Below, in pieces: positions 34,641 to 44,300 of a stretch of 64,000 nucleotides of DNA (positions within the stretch are counted from its first letter, which is position 1; every line of letters begins with the position of its first letter). A model generated the notes under the pieces. That model saw nothing but the letters and a program-made list of their open reading frames with translations. It was not told the DNA's origin and did no database searches. The stretch lies in contig JBBQGT010000002.1 in assembly GCA_038323265.1 (NCBI GenBank), positions 1 through 64,000 on the forward strand, written 5' to 3'. Position numbers and translations under genes: made by a program. This stretch comes from PNKC01 sp038323265. GTDB lineage: Bacteria; Chloroflexota; Dehalococcoidia; Tepidiformales; Tepidiformaceae.

Positions 34641-35668
34641 GCGCCCCGCCCCAGCGACCGCAAAATCGCTTCGTCCGTGCCATTGATGAGGATGTACGCC
34701 GCGTAGGCCAGAATCAGCTCCGAGCTTCGCCCGTCGTTGAACGACTTCGCCCCCGTCAGCCAGATCCCTTGCGCCTTCACGCCATTGAACACGTCCCACC
34801 AGTGCAGCGCGTCCCGGTCGACCTTCAGGCCGCTCGCCTGCTGGTACACATCGATGCACTCTTCTCGCGGGATCAGATCGCGGTGCCACAGTTCGTGGAT
34901 CGCCCACGCGAGGTCTTCAATCGGGTCCCCAAGGTGGGCCATCTCCCAGTCCAGAACACCGTGAATGCCTTCGTGCGAATAGAGGAAGTTGCCCACGCGG
35001 TAGTCGCCGTGGACTACGCCGATGCGCTCCGCGGGCGGCGGCGGGTTTTTCCGAAGCCACCGGATGGCCGCCCGTGCTATGGGCTGAGGGCTGATTTCGT
35101 TGCGCCCGATCATCTCTTCCCAGTAGTCGACCTGCTCCGACCAGGCCATCTCGGGAGCGGGCGCTTGCACAACTCCAGCGATTTCGCTGACGCGCCAGTC
35201 GAAGCTGTGAATCGCGCCCAACACTTCGAACATTCGGCGCCCGACCATCGCCTTCGCTTCGGCGTAATGCGGCTCGCTGATGTTCCGCACGTTCGTTTCG
35301 CCGACGCTTATGCGGTCCATGATGAAGAACGGTGCACCGAGGTGCTCGGGGTCTGATTCGAGCCAACGCATTGCCGGGACAGGCACATTGGTGCCCTGGA
35401 ACGCGCTGTAAAACGCATACTCCACCACCCTGTCGGACTCTACCAGGCTGGCCGGCGGGTCCTTGCGCACCACGAAGGGCGCGTTCTGCTCGGCGCCGTC
35501 CTCGGTCCAGGAGGCATCGAACATCCAGGTCTCACGCGACGCCCCGCCCGGGATGCGCGAGAGGTTGCGAATAGCGACCGCGTTGTCGCAATTCAGCCGT
35601 TCAGAAAGGTACTTCGAGAGTTGCGCTTCCACCGAGCGAATCCTGTCGCCAGCCACCACCGCTGTCAA
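34637..35668 (-). CDS. APH-family phosphotransferase (ACAD10-like kinase)
   Basis: A 343-residue protein kinase-like fold enzyme. The catalytic loop GVVHGDYRVGNFLYS (His-Gly-Asp, Asn) and metal-binding VLDWEMAHLGDPIEDLAW are intact. FVVRKDPPA probably carries the ATP-binding Lys. These features match the ACAD10/ACAD11-type branch rather than antibiotic-modifying enzymes; that branch is associated with phosphorylation of hydroxyacyl-CoA. First gene of an operon with a helical protein, a CoA-Nudix and a 100-residue protein. Confidence 0.87.
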   Translation of the reverse strand: MTAVVAGDRIRSVEAQLSKYLSERLNCDNAVAIRNLSRIPGGASRETWMFDASWTEDGAEQNAPFVVRKDPPASLVESDRVVEYAFYSAFQGTNVPVPAMRWLESDPEHLGAPFFIMDRISVGETNVRNISEPHYAEAKAMVGRRMFEVLGAIHSFDWRVSEIAGVVQAPAPEMAWSEQVDYWEEMIGRNEISPQPIARAAIRWLRKNPPPPAERIGVVHGDYRVGNFLYSHEGIHGVLDWEMAHLGDPIEDLAWAIHELWHRDLIPREECIDVYQQASGLKVDRDALHWWDVFNGVKAQGIWLTGAKSFNDGRSSELILAYAAYILINGTDEAILRSLGRGA

Positions 35669-35689
35669 TCGAGCTTCGGCCCGCGGGCG

Positions 35690-36283
35690 CTAGATCGAAC
35701 CCTTGGTACTGGGGATATCGCCGCCCCTGCGCGGGTCGATTCGCACGGCGGCGTCCAGCGCGCGGGCCATCGCCTTGAAGCAGGCCTCTACTTTGTGGTG
35801 GTCGTTCACGCCGTAGAGGGTGCGGACGTGGAGGTTCATTTTCATAGCGAAGGCGAAGGACTCAAGGAAGTGGTCGAAGAGATCTGGAGGCATCCCGCCG
35901 AGTTCGCGCCCCAGGAGCTTCAGGTCCAGAGCGGCGTACGGGCGTCCGCTGAGATCGACGGTGGCGAACGCCAGCGCTTCATCCAGCGGCATATAGGCGG
36001 ATCCGGAGCGCACGAGCCCGGCCTTGTTTCCGAGTGCCTGGGCGAACGCCTCGCCCAGGGCGATGCCACAGTCCTCAACCGTGTGGTGTTGGTCGATGTG
36101 CAGGTCGCCTGTGCCGCGCACTTCAAGGTCGAACACACCGTGCTTGGCGATGTGACTGAGCATGTGGTCGAAGAAGCCGATACCTGTTTCCGTAACGAAC
36201 TTCCCGGAACCGTCCAGGTTCAGGACGATCTCGATGTTGGTCTCGGCGGTCTTGCGCGAAACCGTGGCGATTCTCGGGGTCAT
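35690..36283 (-). CDS. hisB: Imidazoleglycerol-phosphate dehydratase
   Basis: A 197-residue monofunctional HisB, sixth step of histidine synthesis. The conserved RKTAETNI, GIGFFDHMLSHIAKHG, HIDQHHTVEDCGIALGEAF and MKMNLHVRTLYGVNDHHKVEACFKA blocks supply the Mn-binding His/Glu residues. The E. coli phosphatase domain is absent. It overlaps hisC by ATGA and is last of the hisD-hisC-hisB group. Confidence 0.98.
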   Translation of the reverse strand: MTPRIATVSRKTAETNIEIVLNLDGSGKFVTETGIGFFDHMLSHIAKHGVFDLEVRGTGDLHIDQHHTVEDCGIALGEAFAQALGNKAGLVRSGSAYMPLDEALAFATVDLSGRPYAALDLKLLGRELGGMPPDLFDHFLESFAFAMKMNLHVRTLYGVNDHHKVEACFKAMARALDAAVRIDPRRGGDIPSTKGSI

Positions 36284-37377
36284 GAAGCCTCCCTCGTAGC
36301 TGGCTCGACCTCGCGCAGTGCCGCGAGCAACCGGTCGGTGTCGTCGGGCCGTCCGGCGCTAATGCGGACGTAGTTCGCCAGGTCCGGCCGGTCGTAATAG
36401 CGAACGAGCACACCGCGCTTGCGCAACTCTGAACGAATTTTTTCTGCTGAATGCCTGGCGTCAACGGCGAATAGAACGAAGTTTGATTCGGACGGCAGCG
36501 GCTGAAGCCAGCCGAGCTTGCCAACCTCGTGAGCCATTCGTTCACGCTCGGCGACGATACAGCTGACCGTCTCGAGTATTTCGCCGCGGTGGAGCAGGGC
36601 CGCCTGGGCCGCCAGGTCTCCGGCCACGTTGACGTTGTACGGCTGCTTGATGGTCATCATTGCCGCCGCGATGCCCGGCTCGCTGACCGAGTAGCCCACG
36701 CGCAGGCCCGCAAGCCCAGCCCACTTGCTGAATGTGCGCAGGACAACCAGGTTGGGGAAGCGCGCAATCGCCGGAATCACGGTTGTGCCGCCGAATTCGA
36801 CGTACGCCTCGTCCACCACCACCAGGGCGTCCATCGCGCAGAGGGCCTCGACTTCGGCGAGGGTCAGGCAATTGCCGGTTGGGTTGTTGGGCGAGGTCAT
36901 GAAAATCAGGCGGACGCCGTGGTCAACGGTCCGGCCGATGGCGGCAACGTCAATTTCGAACGCCGGGCCCCTTGGCACCTCCACGAAGCGCGTCCCGTTG
37001 ACCTTCGAAAGAAAGCTATACATTCCGAAAGTGGGTGATGCTGTCACGGCGACCGCGGGCCGCACCAGTCGCAAAAGGATATCGATCAGGTCATCAGCGC
37101 CAGAACCGGCAACGATCTGCGCGGCGCCCACTCCCACGTACTCCGCGATCGCTGTGCGGAGCGCCGCCTGGCCGGGATCGGGGTAGATGTGGAGGTCGGC
37201 GCTGCTTGCGGCTGCACGCACGGCTGGATGTGCGCCGTAGAGATTCTCGTTGGCGTCCAGCTTCACCAATTGGTCAATCGGCAGACCGATTTCGGCGGCC
37301 AGCACGTCCAGCGGCATAACGGGCGTATACGCCTCGAGATCCTCGAAGTCGGGGCGAAAGTAGCGGCGAGCATCCAT
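36280..37377 (-). CDS. hisC: Histidinol-phosphate aminotransferase
   Basis: A 365-residue class II PLP aminotransferase. KLDANENLYGAHPAV, VAGSGADDLIDILLRL, MTSPNNPTGN, VVDEAYVEFGG and the PLP-lysine segment LRTFSKWAGLAGLRVGYSV are present. It starts 5 nt after hisD and overlaps hisB by ATGA. Confidence 0.97.
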   Translation of the reverse strand: MDARRYFRPDFEDLEAYTPVMPLDVLAAEIGLPIDQLVKLDANENLYGAHPAVRAAASSADLHIYPDPGQAALRTAIAEYVGVGAAQIVAGSGADDLIDILLRLVRPAVAVTASPTFGMYSFLSKVNGTRFVEVPRGPAFEIDVAAIGRTVDHGVRLIFMTSPNNPTGNCLTLAEVEALCAMDALVVVDEAYVEFGGTTVIPAIARFPNLVVLRTFSKWAGLAGLRVGYSVSEPGIAAAMMTIKQPYNVNVAGDLAAQAALLHRGEILETVSCIVAERERMAHEVGKLGWLQPLPSESNFVLFAVDARHSAEKIRSELRKRGVLVRYYDRPDLANYVRISAGRPDDTDRLLAALREVEPATREAS

Positions 37378-37382
37378 CGGCG

Positions 37383-38708
37383 TTACCGGCCCTGGATCCG
37401 GCGCTCCACGGCGTGCGCGTGGCCGGTCAGACCCTCGGCGCGGGCGATGATGCTTGCAGCCCGCGCCAACTCCTCAGTGATCTCCGCAGGGATGTTCACG
37501 ACGCTCGTGATCTTCAGGAAGTCGGCCACGCTCAGGGGCGAACTCCAGCGGGCGCTTCCGCCGGTTGGCATGGTGTGGCTCGGGCCTGCGGTATAATCGC
37601 CAATGGCCTCGGGCGACGACTCGCCGAGGAACAGCCCGCCAGCGTTCCGTACTTTGCCGGCATAGGCCATCGGCTGCTCTACCAGCAGGCAGAGATGCTC
37701 CGGGGCGTAGTCGTTCGCCAGTTCGATTGCGTGGTCGATGTCGTTCACCAGGATGCAGCCACCGCGGTTGTCCAGGGCGGCCCGCGCAATCTTAGCGCGG
37801 TCCATGTCTTTTAACTGACGGTCGATGGCCTTCGAAACTTCGTCCGCGAGGTAGTGCGAAGGGGTGAGCAGGATGGGGCTCGCCAGCGGGTCGTGTTCGG
37901 CCTGGGCCAGCAGGTCGGCCGCTACCATCTCAGGGTCCGCGCTTTCATCGGCAATGACCACCGTCTCGGTCGGCCCGTATATGGAATCGATGCCCACGTC
38001 GCCAAAGACCTGTTTTTTGGCGATCGTGACGAAGAGCCCGCCGGGGCCGCAGATTTTGTCCACCTTCGGAATCGTCTCGGTGCCGTAGGCGAACGCGGCG
38101 ATACCTTGCGCGCCGCCAGCCTTGAACACGCCATCGACGCCCGCGATGTCGGCAGCCACAAGCTTCGAAGGGGGCACGCTCCCGTCCGGCAACACCGGGC
38201 TTGTTATGTAGACTTCGTCGCAGCCGGCCACGCGCGCGGGCACGGCGCACATCAGCACTGTGCTTGGGAGGGGCGCAACTGTGCCCGGAACGTAGACGCC
38301 GATGCGCTGAATCGCCCGCGTCATCTGGCCCAGGCCGTTCTGGTTGAAATCGAATGACGCTCCCCGCAGCTGCTGTTCGTGGTAGCGCCGGACACGGTCG
38401 GCGGCGAACTTCAGCGCTTCGACCAACTCGGGACTCACCGTGTCGTAGGCTGCACGCATCTCTTCGGGAGTCACGCGGAGGGCATCCGAGTGGCCGCCGT
38501 CGAGGCGCGAGTTGTAAAACTGAACTCCGTTGTCGCCGTCTTCGCGCACGTCGCGGATGATGCGGCGCACCACTTCTTCGGGTGAGAGCTCAGCGCCAAA
38601 GGTGCGAAACGTGGTCTCGCGGATCGCCATCGGCAGCTCTTCCGTCTCCAACGGTTTGCGTTCGAGCAGCAGTTTTTTGCCCTCTTCGGCGTTGCGGATT
38701 ATCCGCAT
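37383..38708 (-). CDS. hisD: Histidinol dehydrogenase
   Basis: A 441-residue zinc enzyme for the last two steps of histidine synthesis. The signature GIDSIYGPTETVVIADESADPEMVAADLLAQAEHDP, VDKICGPGGLFVTIAKKQVFG and the substrate loop AGPSHTMPTGGSARW are visible. It overlaps the upstream phospholipase-like gene by 10 nt, so it is expressed with it. Confidence 0.97.
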   Translation of the reverse strand: MRIIRNAEEGKKLLLERKPLETEELPMAIRETTFRTFGAELSPEEVVRRIIRDVREDGDNGVQFYNSRLDGGHSDALRVTPEEMRAAYDTVSPELVEALKFAADRVRRYHEQQLRGASFDFNQNGLGQMTRAIQRIGVYVPGTVAPLPSTVLMCAVPARVAGCDEVYITSPVLPDGSVPPSKLVAADIAGVDGVFKAGGAQGIAAFAYGTETIPKVDKICGPGGLFVTIAKKQVFGDVGIDSIYGPTETVVIADESADPEMVAADLLAQAEHDPLASPILLTPSHYLADEVSKAIDRQLKDMDRAKIARAALDNRGGCILVNDIDHAIELANDYAPEHLCLLVEQPMAYAGKVRNAGGLFLGESSPEAIGDYTAGPSHTMPTGGSARWSSPLSVADFLKITSVVNIPAEITEELARAASIIARAEGLTGHAHAVERRIQGR

Positions 38709-39457
38709 CCCAGGTACCTCCCTACAGCCGCGCGCGCCGCAGCCGTGGACCGTTGCACGAAAGAGTCGATCTCGGAACTCGTGATGTGCGCGATTGTCTC
38801 ATTCAGCAACTCCGGTAGCGAATCGAGGAAGGAGCCGAGCGTCTCTCCCTCCTCCAGGCCGCCGAGCCGCAGGTGGTTCGAAATCATCGAGCGCATGCGC
38901 TCCCAATCCATCTGGCGGGCCGCCACATCGAAGCTCACCTGGCGCCAGCGCTCAAGCGTTTCGCCGTCCACGAAGCCCGCCTCAATGCCTTCGACCGTAC
39001 CGCTCAAGGCCGCACAGAGCCGCGACTTCAAGGCAGGGTCGTTGCCATAGCGTCTGTCCAGGTCGAACTGGAGGAGGCGGTCCATGACGTTGGCGCGCAT
39101 GGTGCCGCCCAGGGCGTCGTGCTTGGCGAAGAACTTGCGGTAGACGCCGGTGATGTACTGCTCATCCATCACCAGGTGACTGATGTAGCCCGCGACCCAG
39201 GCGCGCGTCTGATCGTTGAGTTTTTCCGGGGCCAAGAAATGCGAATTTGCTTCCATGAATGAAGCTACCGAGTCCTGGTGGTCCGGGCCGTTGAGGTCGA
39301 AAAAGTGAGTGCTAAAGCGGTCCTGCCGTGTGAGCACGCGAATGTCCGGGGTGGTTGCGCCGAGCAAGTAGTCTCCGGAATCGGGCGAAAGACGGTCAGA
39401 ATCCAGGCTTACGGCGATTTCGCGGGCGAGCACCATGTGCAGTGTGATTGGCGGCAC
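38699..39457 (-). CDS. Zinc-dependent phospholipase C-like protein
   Basis: A 252-residue helical protein resembling the zinc-dependent phospholipase C family: MPPITLHMVLAREIA, LLGATTPDIR, FSTHFFDLNGPDHQDSVASFM and YISHLVMDEQYITGVYRKFF supply His/Asp clusters. The usual role is hydrolysis of phosphodiesters or an unknown cytosolic activity; there is no signal peptide. It starts at GTG 39457, since the ATG at 39436 would remove the conserved first strand. It overlaps hisD, an unexpected partner. Confidence 0.75.
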   Translation of the reverse strand: MPPITLHMVLAREIAVSLDSDRLSPDSGDYLLGATTPDIRVLTRQDRFSTHFFDLNGPDHQDSVASFMEANSHFLAPEKLNDQTRAWVAGYISHLVMDEQYITGVYRKFFAKHDALGGTMRANVMDRLLQFDLDRRYGNDPALKSRLCAALSGTVEGIEAGFVDGETLERWRQVSFDVAARQMDWERMRSMISNHLRLGGLEEGETLGSFLDSLPELLNETIAHITSSEIDSFVQRSTAAARAAVGRYLGCG

Positions 39458-39563
39458 TTAGCGCGACACCGCGCGGCGGCCGCGCGCCGGCTCGATTCGC
39501 CGTCTGCTGAGCATGTTCATGGCTCAGCCATGATAAGGCCGTGGCCGTCACAGCCGCGAAGCG
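39458..39563. other. Gap between birA and the phospholipase-like gene
   Basis: The 106 nt contain an imperfect hairpin (GCTGAGC with GCTCAGC around an ATG/CAT core, about 39507-39528) without a T-run. Whether birA and the his genes share a transcript cannot be decided. Confidence 0.35.
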
Positions 39564-40337
39564 CTAACCGCCTGGCCGCAGCGTGACCTCCGCAGCGTTC
39601 AGAGACTGACGCAGTCCCTGGGCATCGACCACCACCAGCGAGCCGTCCTCGGAGATGCTTTCCGCTGTCGCCCCATATGACTGGCCGAAGACGGGAGTGA
39701 CGACTACTTCCCGGCCGAGGACCAGGCTCGCACCCCGGTATTCCGTGACCAGCACTTCAGCTGGCAGCGCGAGCAGAGCCTCCAGGGCGTTGCAGACGGC
39801 TGCCAATAGCTGCTCCCGTGAGACTGGCCGGCCAAGCTCCCGGCGAACGCTTGTCGCGATCTCGGCAAGCTCTGGGATCACTGTTGGGTCGCCGTTGACG
39901 TTGATGCCAATTCCCACCATTGCAACGCCGCCCGCTGACGACAACTCGGCGTCGATGAGCATCCCGGAAAGCTTGCGGCCGCCTGCCCAAATGTCGTTCG
40001 GCCACTTGATCGCCGCCCCCACATCGAAGGCGGTCACGGCCTGCCAGACCGCCAGCGGCACTGCGACGGGCAGCCGTTTGTGCACCGCGAGGGGAGTGCG
40101 CAGCACGAGCGTGAAGTAGAGATTTTCGCCGCGAGGGCTATGGAACCAGCGGCCCTTGCGACCCCGGCCAGCGGTCTGCTCCTCGGCCAGCACGACGGTG
40201 CCGTGGGGCGCGCCTTCATCTGCTTCGCGGCGCGCGAGCACCATGGTGGAATCGACGACTTCCCGAAAGACCAAGAATCTGCCGACCACTCGTGTGGCCA
40301 GGGATTCCTGGAATGCCGCGGGATCGAAGTCGGTCAA
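39564..40337 (-). CDS. birA: Biotin--[acetyl-CoA-carboxylase] ligase
   Basis: A 257-residue biotin protein ligase without the DNA-binding domain of E. coli BirA. The biotinyl-AMP loop GRGRKGRWFHSPRGENLYFTLVLR and IKWPNDIWAGGRKLSGMLIDAE are complete. It joins biotin to carboxylase carrier domains. It starts at TTG with GAGGAG about 7 nt before. Upstream lie a leader ORF and a terminator hairpin that could attenuate it. Confidence 0.95.
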   Translation of the reverse strand: MTDFDPAAFQESLATRVVGRFLVFREVVDSTMVLARREADEGAPHGTVVLAEEQTAGRGRKGRWFHSPRGENLYFTLVLRTPLAVHKRLPVAVPLAVWQAVTAFDVGAAIKWPNDIWAGGRKLSGMLIDAELSSAGGVAMVGIGINVNGDPTVIPELAEIATSVRRELGRPVSREQLLAAVCNALEALLALPAEVLVTEYRGASLVLGREVVVTPVFGQSYGATAESISEDGSLVVVDAQGLRQSLNAAEVTLRPGG

Positions 40338-40352
40338 GGATCAGCTCCTCAT

Positions 40353-40391
40353 CGGGGCAAAGAAAAGGGCCCTGCGAGTATGCAGGGCCCT
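40353..40391 (-). terminator. Intrinsic terminator/attenuator before birA
   Basis: On the minus strand a perfect 10-bp stem (AGGGCCCTGC/GCAGGGCCCT, loop 6 nt) runs straight into TTTTCTTT. It ends about 16 nt before the birA start and begins about 25 nt after a 19-codon leader ORF. Confidence 0.75.
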
Positions 40392-40416
40392 AAAGTGCGT
40401 AGCTAAGACCGGAGTC

Positions 40417-40476
40417 CTAGGAGGAGGTCACCCCCCGCGCTGATGTCCGGCCTGAACTACTACTGTGATCGTCCAT
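40417..40476 (-). CDS. Candidate leader peptide, 19 residues
   Basis: The short frame encodes MDDHSSSSGRTSARGVTSS and ends in TAG. AAGGAGGT lies 7-8 nt before the ATG, one of the strongest ribosome sites in the window. Four Ser codons in a row (AGT AGT AGT TCA) are unusual. The promoter before it and the terminator after it suggest a transcription attenuator acting on birA. The bases of the ribosome site (AGGAGGT) can also pair with ACCTCCT near the end of the frame. Confidence 0.55.
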   Translation of the reverse strand: MDDHSSSSGRTSARGVTSS

Positions 40477-40502
40477 GCGCATCACCTCCTTCCTTAACAA
40501 AC

Positions 40503-40531
40503 ACACTACGTATCTCCGCCGCGGTCGTCAA
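40503..40531 (-). promoter_or_regulatory. Promoter of the birA leader
   Basis: On the minus strand TTGACG, 17 nt, TAGTGT. Spacing and both hexamers fit a strong sigma-70-type promoter. Transcription would begin just before the leader ribosome site. Confidence 0.6.
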
Positions 40532-40542
40532 TAGGCCAGGGC

Positions 40543-41391
40543 TCACGAATGAGGCCGCTGGTTAAGCCCACCGCGCACCGGCGGCTCCATCTGCCCTTTG
40601 ACCACCGGCTGGCACTTTGGGCACCACACTGTGTGGCGGATGTCCGCACCCTGGGGCGCGCTTCGCAGGCGGCTGTGACAACCGCGGCAAGGCTGGCCGC
40701 CGCGACCGTAAACGTACATCGCGGGCCGGAACCGGGCGTTGAGCACGTTCGGCTTTCCAACGCTCGCCCGGAGCAGCGCCTGGGCCTTCTCGACGATCAA
40801 CAACAGGTCGGCGTCCGAAAGCTCGTTCATCCGCCGCCACGGGTTGATGCCCGCGTAGAACAACGATTCGTTCTTCCAAATGTTGCCGATGCCCGCGAGC
40901 GCCCGTTGATCCATGATCGCGTCCCCGACGGCGAGGTCTGCTCGCGAAGAGTCGCGCAGCCGTCGGAGGGCCTCAGCCTGGTCGAAGTCTTCGTCCAGCA
41001 GGTCGGGGCCGAGATTGGCAATTGGCCGGTGGAAGGCGAGCGCCCGTTCTTCGAGCAGTTCGATGACTGGAGCGCTGAAGTTCACGACCGTGGCGCCCTC
41101 CACTTCGAGCACCAGCCGCGCCTCGCGCTCGGGGAATCGCCACACCTCCCCGGGCTGGTAGACGTGCCACGTGCCGTTCATGCGCAGGTGCCCGCGTAGG
41201 ACCAGTCCGTTGTCGAAGCTAATGAGCACGTTCTTGCCCTGCGAACGGACAGCCGTACATGTCGCACCGACGATCCGGTGCACCTGCGGCACCGGCCCCG
41301 GCCCGTGGCTGCGCGCCGCCTGGATCGGCTGGCCTTCGAGCACCGCGCGGAGCTTCGCGGCAAAGCGGTAGAGGCTATCGCCTTCCGGCAC
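40543..41391 (-). CDS. nei2: Fpg/Nei-family DNA glycosylase (Nei2-like)
   Basis: A 282-residue base-excision repair enzyme. MPEGDSLYRFAAKL gives the catalytic Pro2 and Glu3 of the Nei type, and the C-terminal zinc finger CRGCHSRLRSAPQGADIRHTVWCPKCQ is complete. NIWKNESLFYAGINPW is the helix-two-turn-helix region. It overlaps lhr by 17 nt. The lhr-nei pair is also adjacent in mycobacteria, which supports the Nei2 assignment over MutM. Confidence 0.9.
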   Translation of the reverse strand: MPEGDSLYRFAAKLRAVLEGQPIQAARSHGPGPVPQVHRIVGATCTAVRSQGKNVLISFDNGLVLRGHLRMNGTWHVYQPGEVWRFPEREARLVLEVEGATVVNFSAPVIELLEERALAFHRPIANLGPDLLDEDFDQAEALRRLRDSSRADLAVGDAIMDQRALAGIGNIWKNESLFYAGINPWRRMNELSDADLLLIVEKAQALLRASVGKPNVLNARFRPAMYVYGRGGQPCRGCHSRLRSAPQGADIRHTVWCPKCQPVVKGQMEPPVRGGLNQRPHS

Positions 41392-44300
41392 TGACTAAGC
41401 CTCGCGCCGCCGGCCGGTACGTTAGGCCACGGTAGCCCGAGGCGAACCCCGCTGCTATGAACGCTGCTCCGAGAGGCGAATCAATGGACTGCACCGCATC
41501 GATGCGTTCAACGGTGAGCCCTCGTCCGCCCCTCCGGTCGACCATCTGTACAAGCCCGCCAAGCGCCAGGCTGCCCGTCGCCGCGTCGTCGAAAGCTGGC
41601 AACGTAGTCACGCCCCGGCCGCCGCGGTCCAGGTAGAGTACCGGGTCACCATCCACGAGAACGACCTGCGCGCCCGCTGCGCGCTGCAACTGCCGACGCT
41701 GTTCGTCGTCGCGCTTTGGCCAGGGGAGGGTGGCACCGTACGGGTTCGCCGGGTCTGTGGCGGCCACCACCGTCACTTGGGGCTCGTCGGGGCGATCGCG
41801 CTCGGCTCGCAACCGTTCAACCGCACCCGGCAGAGCGAACTGGGCTGCTCCCAGGCCTTCGACGAAGTAGCCGCGGCGGATGCGTCCGCCGTCCTCCATG
41901 GCCTTGAACACTGGATACACCGTCGAGAAACCGCCGGGGATGCCCTCGGACATCACCGTCTCGCGAGTCACGACGCCGTATCGTTCGAGGAGAGTGGTCG
42001 CGAGGCTGTGGGCGCGCTGGGTGCCGTTTTCCGTTTGCGCTCTGGCCATCGAAGTGGCTGACCATCTGCCGGACGATTCGGGCGGCAAACCGCCGGTTCT
42101 GGGCCGAGGGCCGATGCCAGTTCCGGCCTTTTTCGGCCACGCCAGCGCGCGCACGGGGGCGAATATATCGTTGGTCACGGCGCCCGCCCAGGCTAGCTCC
42201 CAGAGTGCGTCAAGGACATCGCGCGCGGGCTTCATCGTCGTAGCGACCATTTCGGCGAAGAAGAGTGCGCCGCGCTGCCTTAGTAGGTCCAGCACAGCCG
42301 TCTGCAGTTCGTCCACGTCCTCGGCTGCGGCGCCGGTCGCGAACTCCGCCAGCCGCTCGCGCGGAACGAGGGCTACTCGCCCGTCGTCCTTGCCCAGCCG
42401 TCCCCGGCCGACCCAGGCCACCTCACCGGAGGCGCACAGTCCATCCAGCAGCCGTGGCTGGTAGCCCGAAACGCGCGCAGGCAGGATGTCGCGCTCCAAC
42501 GCAGATGCCGGCAACGCGAGTCCCTCAAGCTGCACCACAACTTGACGCAGGCGGTCGATGCCGCTCGCGGCGCTGCCCACACCGTGCCATTTGAGAGCAA
42601 ACCGGGCGTACGCCGAGCCATCCACCGCTTCGACTTCGCGGCGGAGGCGCGCCAACGAACGGCGGCGGAGCATGCGGAGAACCTCGGCGTCGCACCATTC
42701 GCGTTCCACTCCGCCGGGCCGGAAATCGCCGTGGACGACAGTCCCGGCCGCCTCTAATGCTTGCAGCGCCTCCCGCACCAGCGATTCCGGAATGGACCAG
42801 CGCTCCGCGACGCTCGCCGCAACAAAGGGTGAATGGGTGCGCGCGAAGCGACCGGCAAGGCCGTCCAACGCAGCTTCCGAAGGCTTCAGGAACGCCTCGG
42901 GCACGCCCTGTGGCGTTGCAACCCCCAGTGCGTCCCGGTAGCGGCCCGCGTCCTCGATCGGTATCCAGCGGTCCTCACGGCCGATTCGCAGCTGGCAGGC
43001 GCGGTGGCTTGCTTCGAGGAGTTGCAGCCATTCGAGGGCCATCGTGGGCTCGGCCACGCGCGCCTCGATTTCGTCGACGGCCAGGTCGCCAACGCGCCGC
43101 AGGAGGTCGTGCAGCTGGTCCTCGTTGCGCGCTTTTCGCTGTTCGACGAGGCACTGCAGTTCGAGTTCGACCTGGGTGAGAGCGTCGGGGTCGAGAAGTT
43201 CGCGCAGTTCGTCCTGACCCAATAGATCGCGCAGCAGGTTGCGATCCAGCGTCAGGGCCTGGGCGCGCCGTTCCGCCAGCGGCGCATCGCCTTCATACAT
43301 GTAAGCGGCTACATAGTCGAACAGCAGCGAGCGGGCGAACGGAGACGCCTCCTGAGTCTCAACGGTGACAGTTCTAATTTCGCGACTGCGTACCTGCGAG
43401 AGGATTTCGATCAGCCCCGGCAGGTCGAACACGTCCCGCAAGCACTCGCGGTAGGTCTCGAGAATGATCGGAAACGAGCCATAGCGGCTGGCGACTGCCA
43501 GCAGGTTCGCGGATCGCTGCCGTTGCAACCAGAGCGGCGTGCGAGAGCCTGGCCGTCGTCGCGGCAGAAGCAGCGCGCGCGCGGCATTCTCGCGAAAGTG
43601 GGCCGCGAACAGCGCGGTGTTCGAAAGCCGTTCGAGCACCATCTCTTCAACGTCCTCAGGCGCTGGGAAGAGGCTTTCAGTAGGCGGAGGCTCGTCACCG
43701 CCAGCGAAGCGAATCGCTATTCCGTCGTCGCTCCAGATGGTCTGTACATCGAACCCGCTGCGGTCAGAGAGCATCGCTTCAATTGCCTGCGCCCAGGGCG
43801 AGTGCACGCGCCCACCGAACGGCGTGAGCATGACCACCCGCCAGTCGCCGAGCTCGTCGCGAAAGCGTTGAACGACGATCGTCCGGTCGGTTGGGAGCGA
43901 ACCTGTCGCCTCCTTCTCCTCCTCGAGGTAGGCGAGCAGATTGCGCGAGGCACGTTCGTCGAGGTCGTGCGTGCGTTGCAGGCGCTCGAGCGCCGCGTCG
44001 CCATCCTTTATCGCGTCGATTTCGCGCGTGAACTGCCCAATCGCCCGCCCGAACTCCAGCGGACGGCCAATGCCGTCACCCTTCCAGAACGGCATCTTGC
44101 CGGGCTCGCCGGGGGCGGGCGTGACGATCACCTGGTCGCGGGTGATCTCCTGTACGCGCCATGTTGTGGCGCCGAGCATGAAGGTCTCGCCGGCGCGCGT
44201 TTCGTAGACCATCTCCTCGTCCAGTTCGCCGACGCGGGGGCCGCCGACCCCGAGGAAGACGCCGTACAAGCCGCGATCTGGGATGGTCCCGGCGTTCACA

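Noticed and set aside
34637..35668. Antibiotic resistance (aminoglycoside phosphotransferase)
   Set aside because: The sequence and the CoA-related neighbours fit the ACAD10-like branch; nothing points to drug modification.
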